In this document: in pieces, positions 50,385 through 62,662 of the stretch
Layout: the number at the start of each line of letters is the position of its first letter
How positions within the stretch are numbered: the first letter of the stretch is position 1
Assembly (NCBI GenBank): GCA_014155875.1
Contig: JACEFZ010018312.1
Coordinates: 1-64,000, forward strand
Reading direction: 5' to 3'
DNA: 64,000 nucleotides
From: Cepaea nemoralis
Taxonomy: Eukaryota; Mollusca; Gastropoda; Stylommatophora; Helicidae
The notes under the pieces: generated by a model
What the model saw: only the letters and a program-made list of their open reading frames with translations
Told to the model about the DNA's origin: nothing
Database searches by the model: none
Translations under genes and position numbers: made by a program

Positions 50385-50866
50385 AAACAAACATGTGGCT
50401 GTGAAATGTGAGGTCACGGAAAACTTTCAACCGGACAAACAAACATGTGGCCGTGAAATGTGAGGTCATGGAAAACTTTCAACCGGACAAATAAACATGT
50501 GGCCGTGAAATGTGAGGTCACAGAAAACTTTCAACCGGACAAACAAACATGTCGCCGTGAAATGTGAGGTCGACGGAAAACTTTCAACCGGACAAACCAT
50601 CTGCCCTCCTACGTGCTAAACTTGTGGCCATGAAATGTGAGGTCACGGAAAACTTTCAACCGGACAAACAAACATGTCGCCGTGAAATGTGAGGTCGACG
50701 GAAAACTTTCAACCGGACAGACCATCTGCCCTCCTACGTGCTAAACATGTGGCCGTGAAATGTGAGGTCACGGAAAACTTTCAACCGGACAAACAAACAT
50801 CTCGCCATGAAATGTGAGGTCGACGGAAAACTTTCAACCGGACAGACCATCTGCCCTCCTACATGC
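50385..50866. repeat. ~54-bp minisatellite with a longer variant
   Basis: Eight to nine units of 'aacatgtggccgtgaaatgt', 'gaggtcacggaaaactttca', 'accggacaaac'. Three units carry an extra segment 'catctgccctcctacgtgct', giving a longer alternate unit near 50598, 50723 and 50848. Confidence 0.9.
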
Positions 50867-51423
50867 TAAACACTAAACCTGTGCTGTTGTATGGATGTGA
50901 AGTGTGTACAATAAACAAACAGGCTAAAACACATCTGATGGCTGTGGAAATGAGCAGTGGCGTCACTGGGGTTGGTGTCACCCAGTGCGGTAAACTCTTG
51001 GTGTCACCCCTCTAGACTTTCACCATGGTCTTCTTCCGAGTGTTCCTGTACCATATATAATCGCATATAGTAATGTTTGTAAAATAAGTCAAAAAGTTAA
51101 TAAGGACATAAGAAAGAAAACAAATTGAACAATATAACTTCAATACTTCAGGTAAAACATAAATAAAGAACTTCGACAAACTCGGACAAAGATAAATCTT
51201 TGTTTTTTTGCTATGTCTGCTTTGTCAAATTTGCAATTTTTTTATTTTGGTGTCACCCCTTGATGGTGTCACCCGGTGCGGCCCGCACCCCCCTAGTGAC
51301 GCCCCTGGAAATGAGGTTTCAGAGGAACTTGCAAAGAATACCATGGACAGACAGAAAAACCAATGAGCAAGTTCTACAAGAAACAAATGAAAATCGTAAA
51401 CTGATCAGAGACATAAACAAGTG
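50867..51423 (+). mobile_element. LINE fragment split by a MITE
   Basis: The + strand reads KPVLLYGCEVCTINKQAK at 50875-50930 and MRFQRNLQRIPWTDRKTNEQ at 51309-51370, the usual RT thumb region of LINEs (YGCE.W..., R.L.IPWTD...N). The two halves join in frame once the 353-bp MITE at 50955-51307 and one 8-bp repeat are removed. Both ends are truncated. In ERI2 intron 2. Confidence 0.85.
50955..51307. mobile_element. hAT-type MITE, 353 bp, 8-bp TSD
   Basis: The terminal inverted repeats are 'cagtggcgtcactgggg' at the left and, on the opposite strand, 'caggggcgtcactagggg' at the right, with subterminal GGTGTCACC motifs at both ends. The 8-bp direct repeat 'gaaatgag' flanks the element at 50947-50954 and 51308-51315. 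TIRs starting CAG-GGGCG and an 8-bp duplication are the hallmarks of hAT transposons. The interior is AT-rich with no transposase, so it is non-autonomous. Confidence 0.92.
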
Positions 51424-51557
51424 TAATGTCAAGTGATAAACATGTGCAATGTCAAGTGATAAACCCATTGAATGTTCATGACATTCCTCCGTGAATGTGT
51501 GTTCTCCTTGTCTGTCCTGGCGATTGTTTGTAAGAGATGAAGTTTGACATTTCTCAG

Positions 51558-51638
51558 GCCAGGTGTTCACACATCTGATTGTCCTTGACTTTGAGTCCAC
51601 ATGCTGGGAGACAGACAGGACCAGCCCGCAGGAGATCA
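51558..51638 (+). CDS. ERI2: ERI2 coding exon 3 (exonuclease motif I)
   Basis: 81-bp exon between 'gacatttctcag' (AG at 51556-51557) and donor 'gtgagt' (51639). Its phase (1 in, 1 out) matches exons 2 and 4 exactly. It encodes HLIVLDFESTCWE, which is exonuclease motif I of the DEDDh superfamily; Asp43 and Glu45 of the assembled protein are the metal-binding residues. It ends with QEII, joining exon 4 as 'EIIEFPAVLLN'. The closer AG at 51561-51562 would break the phase, which is why I chose 51557. These are the same features by which ERI1, ERI2 and ERI3 are recognised. Confidence 0.93.
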
Positions 51639-51639
51639 G

Positions 51640-52330
51640 TGAGTCTTGTGTCCAACATGTGACAGTTGTATATACAACATGTGACAGTTGTATGTCCAAC
51701 ATGTGACAGTTGTGTGCTTAACATGTGACAGTTGTATATCCAACATGTGGCAGTTGTATACACAACATTGACAGTTGTATGTCCAACATGTGACAGTTCT
51801 GTCTCCAATACATGGCAGTTATGTGTCCAACATGTGACAGTTTTATATACAACATGTGGCAGTTGTATATACAACATTGACAGTTGTATGTCCAACATGT
51901 GACAGGTGTGTGTTCAACATGTGGCAGTTGTATATACAACATTGACAGTTGTATGTCAAACATGTGACAGTTGTATGTCCAACATGTGACAGTTGTGTGT
52001 TCAACATGTGGCAGTTGTATATACAACATTGACAGTTGTATGTCCAACATGTGACAGTTGTATGTCCAACATGTGACAATTGTATGTCCAACATGTGACA
52101 GTTGTATATACAACATTGACAGTTGTGTGTCCAACATGTGACAGTTGTATATCCAACATGTGGCATTTTTTGTCCAACATCTGACAGTTGTGTGTCCAAC
52201 ATGTGACAGTTGTGTGTCCAACATGTGACAATTGTGTGTCCAACATGTGACAATTGTATGTCCAACATGTGACAGTTGTGTCCAACATGTGATAGTTGTG
52301 TCCAACATGTGACAATTGTGAGTTCAGATC
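51640..52330. repeat. 22-bp minisatellite (ERI2 intron 3)
   Basis: About 32 units of 'aacatgtgacagttgtatgt' plus 'cc', with variants lacking 'gtg' ('acaacattgacagttg') spaced regularly. It starts directly after the exon 3 donor, only a few bases into the intron, so the first units lie next to the 5' splice site. Confidence 0.94.
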
Positions 52331-52424
52331 AATGAAAAGTGTCACCTGCATGTAGCAGTTAACAGTAGCGGTTCAGTCAATGTTCGGCTTTATCTGTTGC
52401 TTACTTATTTTCCAGGCTTCCTCC

Positions 52425-52797
52425 ATTTGTCACTGTTCATTGCTCTGTTTGTCACTGTTTAATGCTCTGTTTGTCACTATTTAATGCTCTGTTTGTCACT
52501 GTCCGAACCCTCTGTTTGTCACTGTTTAATGCTCTGTTTGTCACTGTCCGAACCCTCTGTTTGTCACTATTTAATGCTCTGTTTGTCACTGTCCGAACCC
52601 TCTGTTTGTCACTATTTAATGCTCTGTTTGTCACTGTCCGAACCCTCTGTTTGTCACTATTTAATGCTCTGTTTGTCACTGTCCGAACCCTCTGTTTGTC
52701 ACTATTTAATGCTCTGTTTGTCACTGTCTGAACCCTCTGTTTGTCACTGTTTAATGCTCTGTTTGTCACTGTCCAAACCCTCTGTTTGTCACTGTTT
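52425..52797. repeat. 22/45-bp minisatellite, left of LINE (ERI2 intron 3)
   Basis: Units of 22 bp ('ctctgtttgtcactgtttaa' + 'tg') alternate with 'gtccgaaccctctgtttgtc', giving a 45-bp higher-order unit repeated about seven times. It continues after the LINE insertion at 53602-53770 in more diverged form. Confidence 0.93.
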
Positions 52798-52808
52798 AAT
52801 GTTCTGTT

Positions 52809-53590
52809 ATAGTGCTTTTGAGTTCAACACACCCGGATGCCCAAGAGAAAATAAACCACCTCCAAAATGCTTCAGGGCAAATTGGTCTCCAAATTAACAC
52901 CACAAAGACAAAGACTATTGATCTTACCAACAGTTCAGATGACACCAAATTGAACAGCTATGTTCTTGAAAAAGTCAACAGCTTCACATACCTAGGAAGC
53001 AAAATGTCATCTACAGGGGACTCAACACCAGAAATATCATCTAGAATCGCACTGGCATCTAGTGCCTTCAATAAACTGTCAAACATCTGGAAGTCAAAGA
53101 CACTCAGCAAACACACAAAACTTAAAATCTTCAACTCTTGTGTGATTCCAGTGTTAACGTATGGATGTGAAAGTTGGAAATCAACGGTAGCTTTAGATAA
53201 AAAATTAGACAATTTTGAGAACAAATGTCTTAGAAGACTTCTAAACATCCACTGGACAGACTTCAGAACCAACTCGCAAATAAGACAAGAGACTAAGCAA
53301 GATACAGTATCAAATTTCATAAGAAGATGCCGTTGGAACTACATCGGCCATGTACTCAGAATGGACAAGACAAGACTCCCTTACCAAGCCCTCATATGGT
53401 CACCGGTAGGGAAAAGAAAACGGGGAAGACCAAGAGAGACCCTGCGTAGAACCATCATCAGAGAAGGCTCATTCAACGGCCAAGTAAATATCCAAGATCT
53501 ACAACAGGTAGCAACGAACCGTCAGGCATGGAGAGACAGGACTTCTGCCCTATGCACCGCCTTAGGCTCAAGAGGAAAGACTAACTAACT
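52809..53590 (+). mobile_element. 5'-truncated LINE with 11-12-bp TSD in a minisatellite
   Basis: The insert opens just after the RT catalytic motif ('IVLLSSTHPDAQ'). One intact frame of about 257 codons follows: QINTTKTKTIDLT, VNSFTYLGSKMSS, PVLTYGCESWKS, RRCRWNYIGHVLRM, GKRKRGRPRETLRRTI, and an end at TAA near 53589. It terminates in a (CTAA)n tail. The direct repeat 'aatgttctgtt' (12 bp with the preceding T) flanks it at 52798-52808 and 53591-53601, and both flanks belong to the 22-bp minisatellite. The frame is undamaged, which suggests a young insertion. Clade not settled from the sequence alone. Confidence 0.9.
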
Positions 53591-53601
53591 AATGTTCTGT
53601 T

Positions 53602-53775
53602 TGTCACTGTCAGAATCCTATGTTTGTCACTGTTCAGTGCTCCATTTGTCATTACTCTGTCACTGTCAGAACCTTCTGTTTGTCACTGTTTAGTGCTCTG
53701 TTTGTCACTGTTTAATGCTCTGTTTGTTAATGATCATTGCTCTATTAGTCCCTGTTTATTGCTCTGTTTTTCCCT
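53602..53775. repeat. 22-bp minisatellite, right of LINE (ERI2 intron 3)
   Basis: Diverged units of 'gctctgtttgtcactgttta' continuing the array interrupted at 52808. The last unit lies about 50 bp before the exon 4 acceptor. Confidence 0.85.
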
Positions 53776-53823
53776 GTTTATTAAATTAACATGAATCTGA
53801 TTTCATTAATCTGTGTGTTGCAG

Positions 53824-53951
53824 TTGAATTCCCAGCTGTTCTACTGAACACACAAACAGGACAGATAGAAAGTGAGTTCCACTATTTCCTACAGCCATCG
53901 GAGAGACATGTTCTCAGTGACTTCTGCCAGAAACTCACAGGTATAACCCAG
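53824..53951 (+). CDS. ERI2: ERI2 coding exon 4
   Basis: 128-bp exon between 'ctgtgtgttgcag' and donor 'gtgagt'. It completes an Ile codon from exon 3, then encodes EFPAVLLNTQTGQIESEFHY and the following FLQPSERHVLSDFCQKLTGI with TQ. These are among the most conserved segments of ERI2: strand 2 of the exonuclease fold and the 'SDFC..LTGI.Q' helix. The exon ends in phase 0, matching exon 5. Taken alone this exon already identifies the family. Confidence 0.96.
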
Positions 53952-54189
53952 GTGAGTTGTGTATGTTGTCCCACATGTTAGCGTGTCCATCCATCCATCA
54001 TCCAACATGTGCCATGCCGATAAGCATGGGCGGTCATGTTTTGCCATCTCACTTGATCACCAGAGTCATGGATCAGCTCTGTGTTCCTATCTCGACCATG
54101 CCACGTGGCCAAGCCAAGTGAATTGTGTATGTTGTCCCACATATTAGAGTATATGAGTAATTAGAGTAATAATGATTTGTTCTATTCTG

Positions 54190-54390
54190 TTGATAAGGTA
54201 GTAGTCGCCTTAAGCCGGCTTTGGTGGCTTTCTGACTGATATGATCATTCTTTTCTTTTGGTGGTTTGTAACGGTTACATCAGGCTGTTCTTCTTTTGCT
54301 CCTTCCTTAGCGAATCGATTAGCTCTGTCGTTTCCAGGTACTCCACAATGAGATGGTATCCACTGTGTGGTATGATAAAATAGAAATGGG
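54190..54390 (-). mobile_element. LINE remnant, RNase H C-terminal part
   Basis: On the - strand the sequence reads 'QWIPSHCGVPGNDRANRFAK' then 'EGAKEEQ', which is the last RNase H motif (His and Asp) of retrotransposons of the Jockey/I type. Only about 60 codons remain. It lies opposite to the host gene in ERI2 intron 4 and differs in sequence from the other RNase H LINE family here (FYPGHAG / FCPGHAG). Confidence 0.75.
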
Positions 54391-54619
54391 GAGACTTATC
54401 CCCAATCCCAGTTGCCAACTATTATAGGAATCGTAAGACTCCCTAGTGATAAAACAGATATATAATATAAGATTCCACTAGGTAAAAATTTGGTTTCCTA
54501 ATAGAAGGCTAGGAGATCACAGGGAAGTCACAGCTTTTAGAGAAAATAAAGCTCAATCTGGTTAGTCTGGAAGCTAGTAGTATCCCTGCCACCTGCTCTC
54601 TGGATTTGGTTGTCATATA
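54391..54619. other. AT-rich spacer in ERI2 intron 4
   Basis: No gene or clear element. It contains 'agatatataatataagattc' and is probably the eroded flank of the neighbouring LINE fragments. Confidence 0.4.
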
Positions 54620-55210
54620 ACGTTTGGTGCAGGAGAGCCTGGCATATGATACCACAACATCTAGCTTAAGAATGAAGGTGGAGTCGGTCAGTGCAGCTTT
54701 CCGCTGGATGGAGAATACGATACACACACACATCGTGATTGTAACTGACTCAGAAAGCATGCTGAGTAGGGTGAGGACAGGCAAGCTACATGCAGAGTGG
54801 TTTGCTTCGCTTCGGAAGTCACGGATGACAAGCATCGTCTGGATCTTTTGTCCGGGGCATGCTGGTGTGCTGGGGAATGAACCGGCGGATAGATTGGCTG
54901 GCTCTGCAAAACTTGGTGGAGTATTGAGCATGATATGGCAGGCGTTGCGGCCTTGTGGGAGCATGTGTACACCTCGGAGGAGCAAATGGATCACCATGGT
55001 CTGGCAAGAATGCGACAGTGAGGGATGACGAGGGGATCTGGCCGACGATCGACGCTCAGAGGAAATGCGAGACGGACGTATAATCAAATTGCTACTAGTA
55101 CTATTAGTGTTGGAACTCTTCGCTGGCTGCTGAGGATGGGGACGGAGCGCTTATGGGAATGCCCTGAATGCTGTGATGTCGGTTCCTCAATCAATCAATC
55201 AATCAATCAG
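54620..55210 (+). mobile_element. LINE 3' end with RNase H domain
   Basis: The + strand carries the end of the same family as 28766-29940: 'VQESLAYDTTTSSLRMKVES' (RNase H Glu), 'HIVIVTDSESMLSRV' (Asp), 'IFCPGHAGVLGNEPADRLAG' (His/Asp). After a frame break come 'RKTYNQIA..TISVGTLRWL'-type residues and 'GTERLWECPEC', with the tail (TCAA)n at 55187-55208. Strongly 5'-truncated. In ERI2 intron 4. Confidence 0.88.
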
Positions 55211-55683
55211 TAGCACTATCACACAATTATTGAACACAGTAATGCACATGTAACTCTGATGAAATTAAATAACACAGTAGGCAAAGATTATAATCTTTAT
55301 AAGGAAGAACTGGGGGGAGGGGGAAGTAAATGCTCCATGGACATCCAATGTTACATAACACAAATTATACTGATTGTAATATGACTGTGATTGAGACAGG
55401 TATAAAGATGGCTGAAACAAATTGATTGTGATATGACAGTAACTGAGACAAACTGATTGTAATATGAGCGTGACTGAGACAAAATGAGTATGGTACAATT
55501 ATGATTTAAATAAATTTAGTGGGTACAAGGTTGATTGACAAATTCATTGTGGTATTAGAATTACTATAACAAATTGATGGTGTTACACAGGTGACTGAAA
55601 CAAATTGATTGTGATAGAAAAGTGATATATACTAATTGTTTGTGAAATGATTCTGGATCTAACTGTGTATGTTGTTGTGTCAG
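55211..55683. other. intronic AT-rich sequence with weak repeats
   Basis: Imperfect copies of 'aaattgattgtgatatgac' recur at roughly 30-60 bp spacing between 55370 and 55620. No gene. It ends at the exon 5 acceptor 'tatgttgttgtgtcag'. Confidence 0.6.
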
Positions 55684-55873
55684 GATCAAGTAGACAATGG
55701 GATACCCTTGTCCTTGTGTCTGAGAAAGTTTGCAGCCTGGTTGAGGAAACTCCACGTAGACAAGGGTGTAGTCTGCTCTGGTGACAAATCTGTACAGGTC
55801 ACTAGGTCACATATCCAGACCAGCAGGCCGGATCCCAGCCAGGCAGGCAACACAGCCTTGGTGACCTGGTCAG
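55684..55873 (+). CDS. ERI2: ERI2 coding exon 5 (last one in the window)
   Basis: 190-bp exon between 'gttgttgtgtcag' and donor 'gtgagt'. It continues exon 4 in phase 0 with DQVDNGIPLSLCLRKFAAWL and RKLHVDKGVV, equal to the 'QVDEGVPL..CL..F..W' helix of known ERI2. A less conserved, Ser/Asp-rich loop follows, then TALVTWSG, the strand leading to exonuclease motif II ('WSDWDLG' in relatives). It ends in phase 1. The exon carrying the motif II Asp, the HSGLDD-type motif III and any C-terminal zinc finger are not visible up to 64000. The five exons give 165 codons plus one base. Confidence 0.95.
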
Positions 55874-55914
55874 GTGAGTCTTGTACGTGGTATCCACAGA
55901 CAGGGCTGACTGCC

Positions 55915-56270
55915 TTCATGTATGTAACATATAACTAGAGAGCTTGATAAGTGTAGCGTGATCGTCGTCGTTATCCAGCCGACGTATCACTGTTACCATG
56001 TATAATGTATGTAACATATACTAGAGAGCTTGATAAGTGTAGCGTGATCGTCGTCGTTATCCAGCCGATGTATCACTGTTACCATGTATAATGTATGTAA
56101 CATATAACTTGAGAGCTTGATAAGTGTAACGTGATCGTCATCGTTATCCAGCCGACGTATCACTGTTACCATGTATAATGTATGTAACATATAACTTGAG
56201 AGCTTGATAAGTGTAACGTGATCGTCATCGTTATCCAGCCGATGTATCACTGTTACCATGTATAACGACA
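55915..56270. repeat. ~86-bp tandem repeat, four copies (ERI2 intron 5)
   Basis: Four units of about 86 bp containing 'atgtatgtaacatataacta', 'gagagcttgataagtgtagc' and 'gtgatcgtcgtcgttatcca'. They begin about 40 bp after the exon 5 donor. Copies 1-2 ('gtcgtcg') and copies 3-4 ('gtcatcg') form two subtypes. Confidence 0.92.
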
Positions 56271-56393
56271 CCTGGGGCTAGACAGGTATATACACTTGGC
56301 CTTCCTACCCTGCACTGACAACCTCCAAAATATCACAAGTATTTCCGTCTACAGGTCCCCTACCAGATTCGGGACTCCCTCTAACCCACCCCC

Positions 56394-56429
<36 letters not shown>

Positions 56430-57403
56430 ACCTAGGGACGGTTACCCCTAGGTCTCATCCAAGATGTCACACATAGATTTCAGTAAAGACATGGTAACCA
56501 AAACAAGAAGTTTATTATACACTAGAGTTCAGAGCAAGATGTTGAAGCCTGATAGGAAGGATGTCTATTTACAATATAGATGACAGAAGATAGTAAAGTC
56601 AGATATGATCCTATGATCATCATAAGGCACTAGAAGATCTGTTGTGTGTATCCATCAAGTCGGTCTCTGAGACTCACCTGAGGCGTCCCCTGGTGACAAT
56701 TACTAAATGCTGCATCCATATTAAACCCTAAACTGTTCCACAAAAGTTCACGTGTCTATATATCCCTGACTGGGTCGTTGAAGTTCTCATCAACTCAAAT
56801 CGACTGTAGCAGATAAATGTCAGAGTAAGTCATCGAGCATCATGACCTGCCGGACTCCAGTTGTGTCTGGTTACATAGAATGGTGTTCATCTTAATGATG
56901 TAATGAATCACAAGCACATAAGTTTCAATAGACAATTAGTCTCTTCGATCAACTCTTGATCTGGCAATGTGAGAATCGTCGTATGTCACAACGGGTGATC
57001 ACTTGTGCACTTCATAATATACTACCTGGGATCTGAGTAAGGTAAGGTTGCTCTCAACGAAGGCGATGGTATTGACATGCTTCCAGAGCCATCACTTCAT
57101 CCTAGCATGGGCAGTCTCCCTGGAGTGAGCGTGTAGCCGAATTGTTCCATCTCAATATCAGCTTCGTTGGTACTATATAGAAAGCACAGCCTGCAAGGAG
57201 AGTGGTAGATGAGAGCATTCGGCACCAACACTGACCTATACGCACAACATCAAAACAACATGCCTTCAGCTAATTAATAACATATCATAAAAAGGTTACG
57301 GGATCTTTTCTATCAAGAAAGATGTTCAGGCAAGCATGTGATTTCATGGTCAAGTTGCCCCTGGAATAGCTCGTCTGAGAGGTACTGTTTCCAGAAGTAC
57401 TGG
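56271..57403 (-). other. intronic sequence with C-run/(CT)n and a possible retroelement remnant
   Basis: Contains a C-run at about 56388-56402 followed by (CT)n to 56428. From about 56430 to 57400 the sequence is unique. On the - strand it carries 'gtataataaacttcttgt', a polyadenylation-like AATAAA context, near 56505-56520. This could be an LTR or LINE end, but I find no matching second copy or protein motif. Confidence 0.35.
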
Positions 57404-60370
<2,967 letters not shown>

Positions 60371-61545
60371 CACACGCACACACATATATAGTGAACAATT
60401 ATAGTTAAACAATTATAATGAACAATTATACTGATCAATTATACCGGTAAATGAATTATGGTGGCATATAGTCGGTATGGATTAAGTATTGAAAGAGTTT
60501 TCGGTTAAATGTGTAGGGACTCATTAGAGTTTTCAGATCTGGAGGCAGATCATTCCATAAGTGAGCACCAGAATAGGCGAAACATGTTTTGTATAGGTCC
60601 AATCTAGGCTTTGAAACATGTAACAAATGTAGGCGCTTGCTGTTCATTGCATTAGATTGAATCAGCGGCAGAAGATACTCTGGGGTATTTTGAGATATAA
60701 TTTTATTCACTAATTTGGCTTTGTTGAAAAGGAAGCGCTTTTGTAGTGGTAGAAGTCTTAGATGACTGTACAAATTATTACTTTCAACGTGCTTTATGTC
60801 AGAAACCAGACGAATAGCGCGGTTTTGTAGAGAACATAGTCGTTTTAAATTAGATTTAGGGCAACCATCCCAAACTGTGGAACAGTAATCGAGATGTGAT
60901 TGGATATAGCATGTATAGAATATTTTTCGTGTGCTTTCGTCCAGGAAGTGCTGAATTTTAGCAAGTTGGTAAACTTTTTGTGCTATTTTCTTGGTAAGAG
61001 CGTGAACATGAGAGCTCCAGTTCAAATGGCTGTCTATTAAAAGCCCTAGTGTTTTATGTTCAGTCACATTAACTATAGGTAACGTGCCCATGCGGAGTTC
61101 GAGCGGTGATCCAGTTATGGCTAGTGTCTGTAGTTTTTGTCTGGTCGTTATTAGCATGGATTTGGTTTTGTCGATGTTAATTTGCATGCGGTTTTCATTG
61201 CTCCATCTAGTAAGATTATCAAGTTCCTTTTGTAAAGAATTCTCTAATTCACTACGGTTTTCTTGACTAGTATATATAGTACAGTCGTCTGCGAATAGAT
61301 CACAAGTTGTATTGATATATAAAGGTAGATAATTAATATAAACTGCAAAAAGCAGCGGACCTAGTATTGAGCCCTGAGGCACACCAATATTAAGCTGTGT
61401 GGGTCTTGATAGACAGTTGTTGAAGGACACGACTTGTTGCCTGTCGGATAGAAATGACGTAATTATGTTCACCATGTTGGTGCTTGTCTTCATTTGCTTT
61501 AGTTTTCTAATTAAAATCTGGTCGTCTAGCACTTCAGTCCCCTCA
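60371..61545 (-). mobile_element. 5'-truncated LINE, CR1/L2-like reverse transcriptase
   Basis: On the - strand one undamaged frame runs from about 61538 to 60456: 'EVLDDQILIRKLKQM', GVPQGSILGPLLF, the catalytic LFADDCTIY, 'NENRMQINIDKTKSMLI', 'HKTLGLLIDSHLNWSSHV', 'IQSHLDYCSTVWDGC', 'LQNRAIRLV' and the end '..LIHTDYMPP'. The endonuclease and first RT motifs are missing. The 3' tail (60395-60450 on +) consists of about four ~12-bp units like 'gaacaattatac'. The order of motifs fits the CR1/L2 group (inference). An intact frame suggests a recent copy. In ERI2 intron 5, antisense. Confidence 0.88.
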
Positions 61546-61599
61546 TCCTGTTACCCCTATCTCTGTTTCTCCTGTAGCTTCATTAAGTACATTTCCTGA

Positions 61600-62662
61600 T
61601 GGCCGGTTTCAAGATGGCGACGGACGGTCATGTTGTTTTGTGTTCGTTAACTTTTTCGCGTAGGGGATGGATTTATTCATCTCTTGCGTGTAATTGGTGT
61701 GCCAGGATGTAAAACCAGGAGTTTCTACTCAAGATCTGCGCGGGTGCTATGGAGTTCGTGCATCGAGCGAAGCCATCCTTGAGTGAATTTTCAGCAGCGT
61801 GTGTGGTTATCAGCAGTCTGTGTTTACGTTTTTTCAACATGGCGGAAGAACGTGTTTTTTCCGAGCTGTCAGCAGTCAACATAACGAAGCGGCGTGGTAG
61901 CCGCGCAGGGACAAAGAAGCAAGGTAAGCGCGGTGGTTTGAGGCGTTTTAGACTCAAGTGTCACCGTCTAGGACTCAGGAATATCCGTATTCTTCTTCTT
62001 CTTCGTTCATCCGGAGTTTTTTTTCGGATGTGATTGCGTTGTGCCTGTTTACAGCAGAGCTGCGTTCTTGCGCCGTTAGGCCGACACATCCGACTTCTGC
62101 GGGCATTTGTTGACCGGGTTAACCTTCCCGGGGGTTTCTTAGGACGTTTGACTCTCACTGTTGTGGTGTTATCCCCCATCCCAGCTGGTCCATATAGAAC
62201 AGCCAAAGATCCTGGTCAGCCCTCAAGGGAAGGCAGGGGCAGACCATGGGCATTCCCCGCCATCCAAGGAGGCTTCCATAATTGCAGAGCCGATACATAG
62301 CGCTCTGGTACTGGGCTCACCCAAGGAATCGTCACGTCCTGCACATGGCTGCTTAGCCTCACTTCCGTATATTGTGCCTTCCGTTCACCATAGGCTGTTC
62401 TTCCAGAAACCAGAAGTATGCAGTCTGCAGATGACATCCACACAGTGAGCTTTCGATTCGGACTTTCCATGTAATGGATTTGCTATCCAAGCAATATTCC
62501 ATTTCGTGCCACTAGGACACTTTTCCACCTTTTATGAAGTCCACACAGTGGGCTTTAGATACGGACTTTCCACGTAATGGATTTGCTATCCAAGCAATAT
62601 TCCATTTCATGCCACTAGGACACTTTTCCACCTTTTATGAAGCCCACACAATGGGCTTTTGA
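61600..62662 (+). mobile_element. probable 5' region of a LINE (promoter-like and ORF1 remnants)
   Basis: Starts GC-richer than its flanks with 'caagatggcgacgg' (61610) and 'aacatggcggaagaacg' (61836), both YY1-like ATGGCG motifs as seen in promoters and LINE 5' ends. An ORF from 61839 (MAEERVFSELSAVN) runs through basic residues and has the donor-like 'aag|gtaagc' at 61924. Another frame at 62186-62448 reads 'SPPSKEASIIAEPIHSALV'. From 62437 a 103-bp unit is tandemly repeated. No complete ORF1 can be drawn. A host gene's first exon is an alternative for 61839-61923. Confidence 0.5.
62437..62662. repeat. 103-bp tandem repeat upstream of LINE ORF2
   Basis: Copies begin at 62437, 62540 and 62643 (partial). 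Shared blocks are 'gctttcgattcggactttcc', 'taatggatttgctatccaag' and 'ccactaggacacttttccac'. The repeat ends at the start of the endonuclease frame. Confidence 0.92.
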
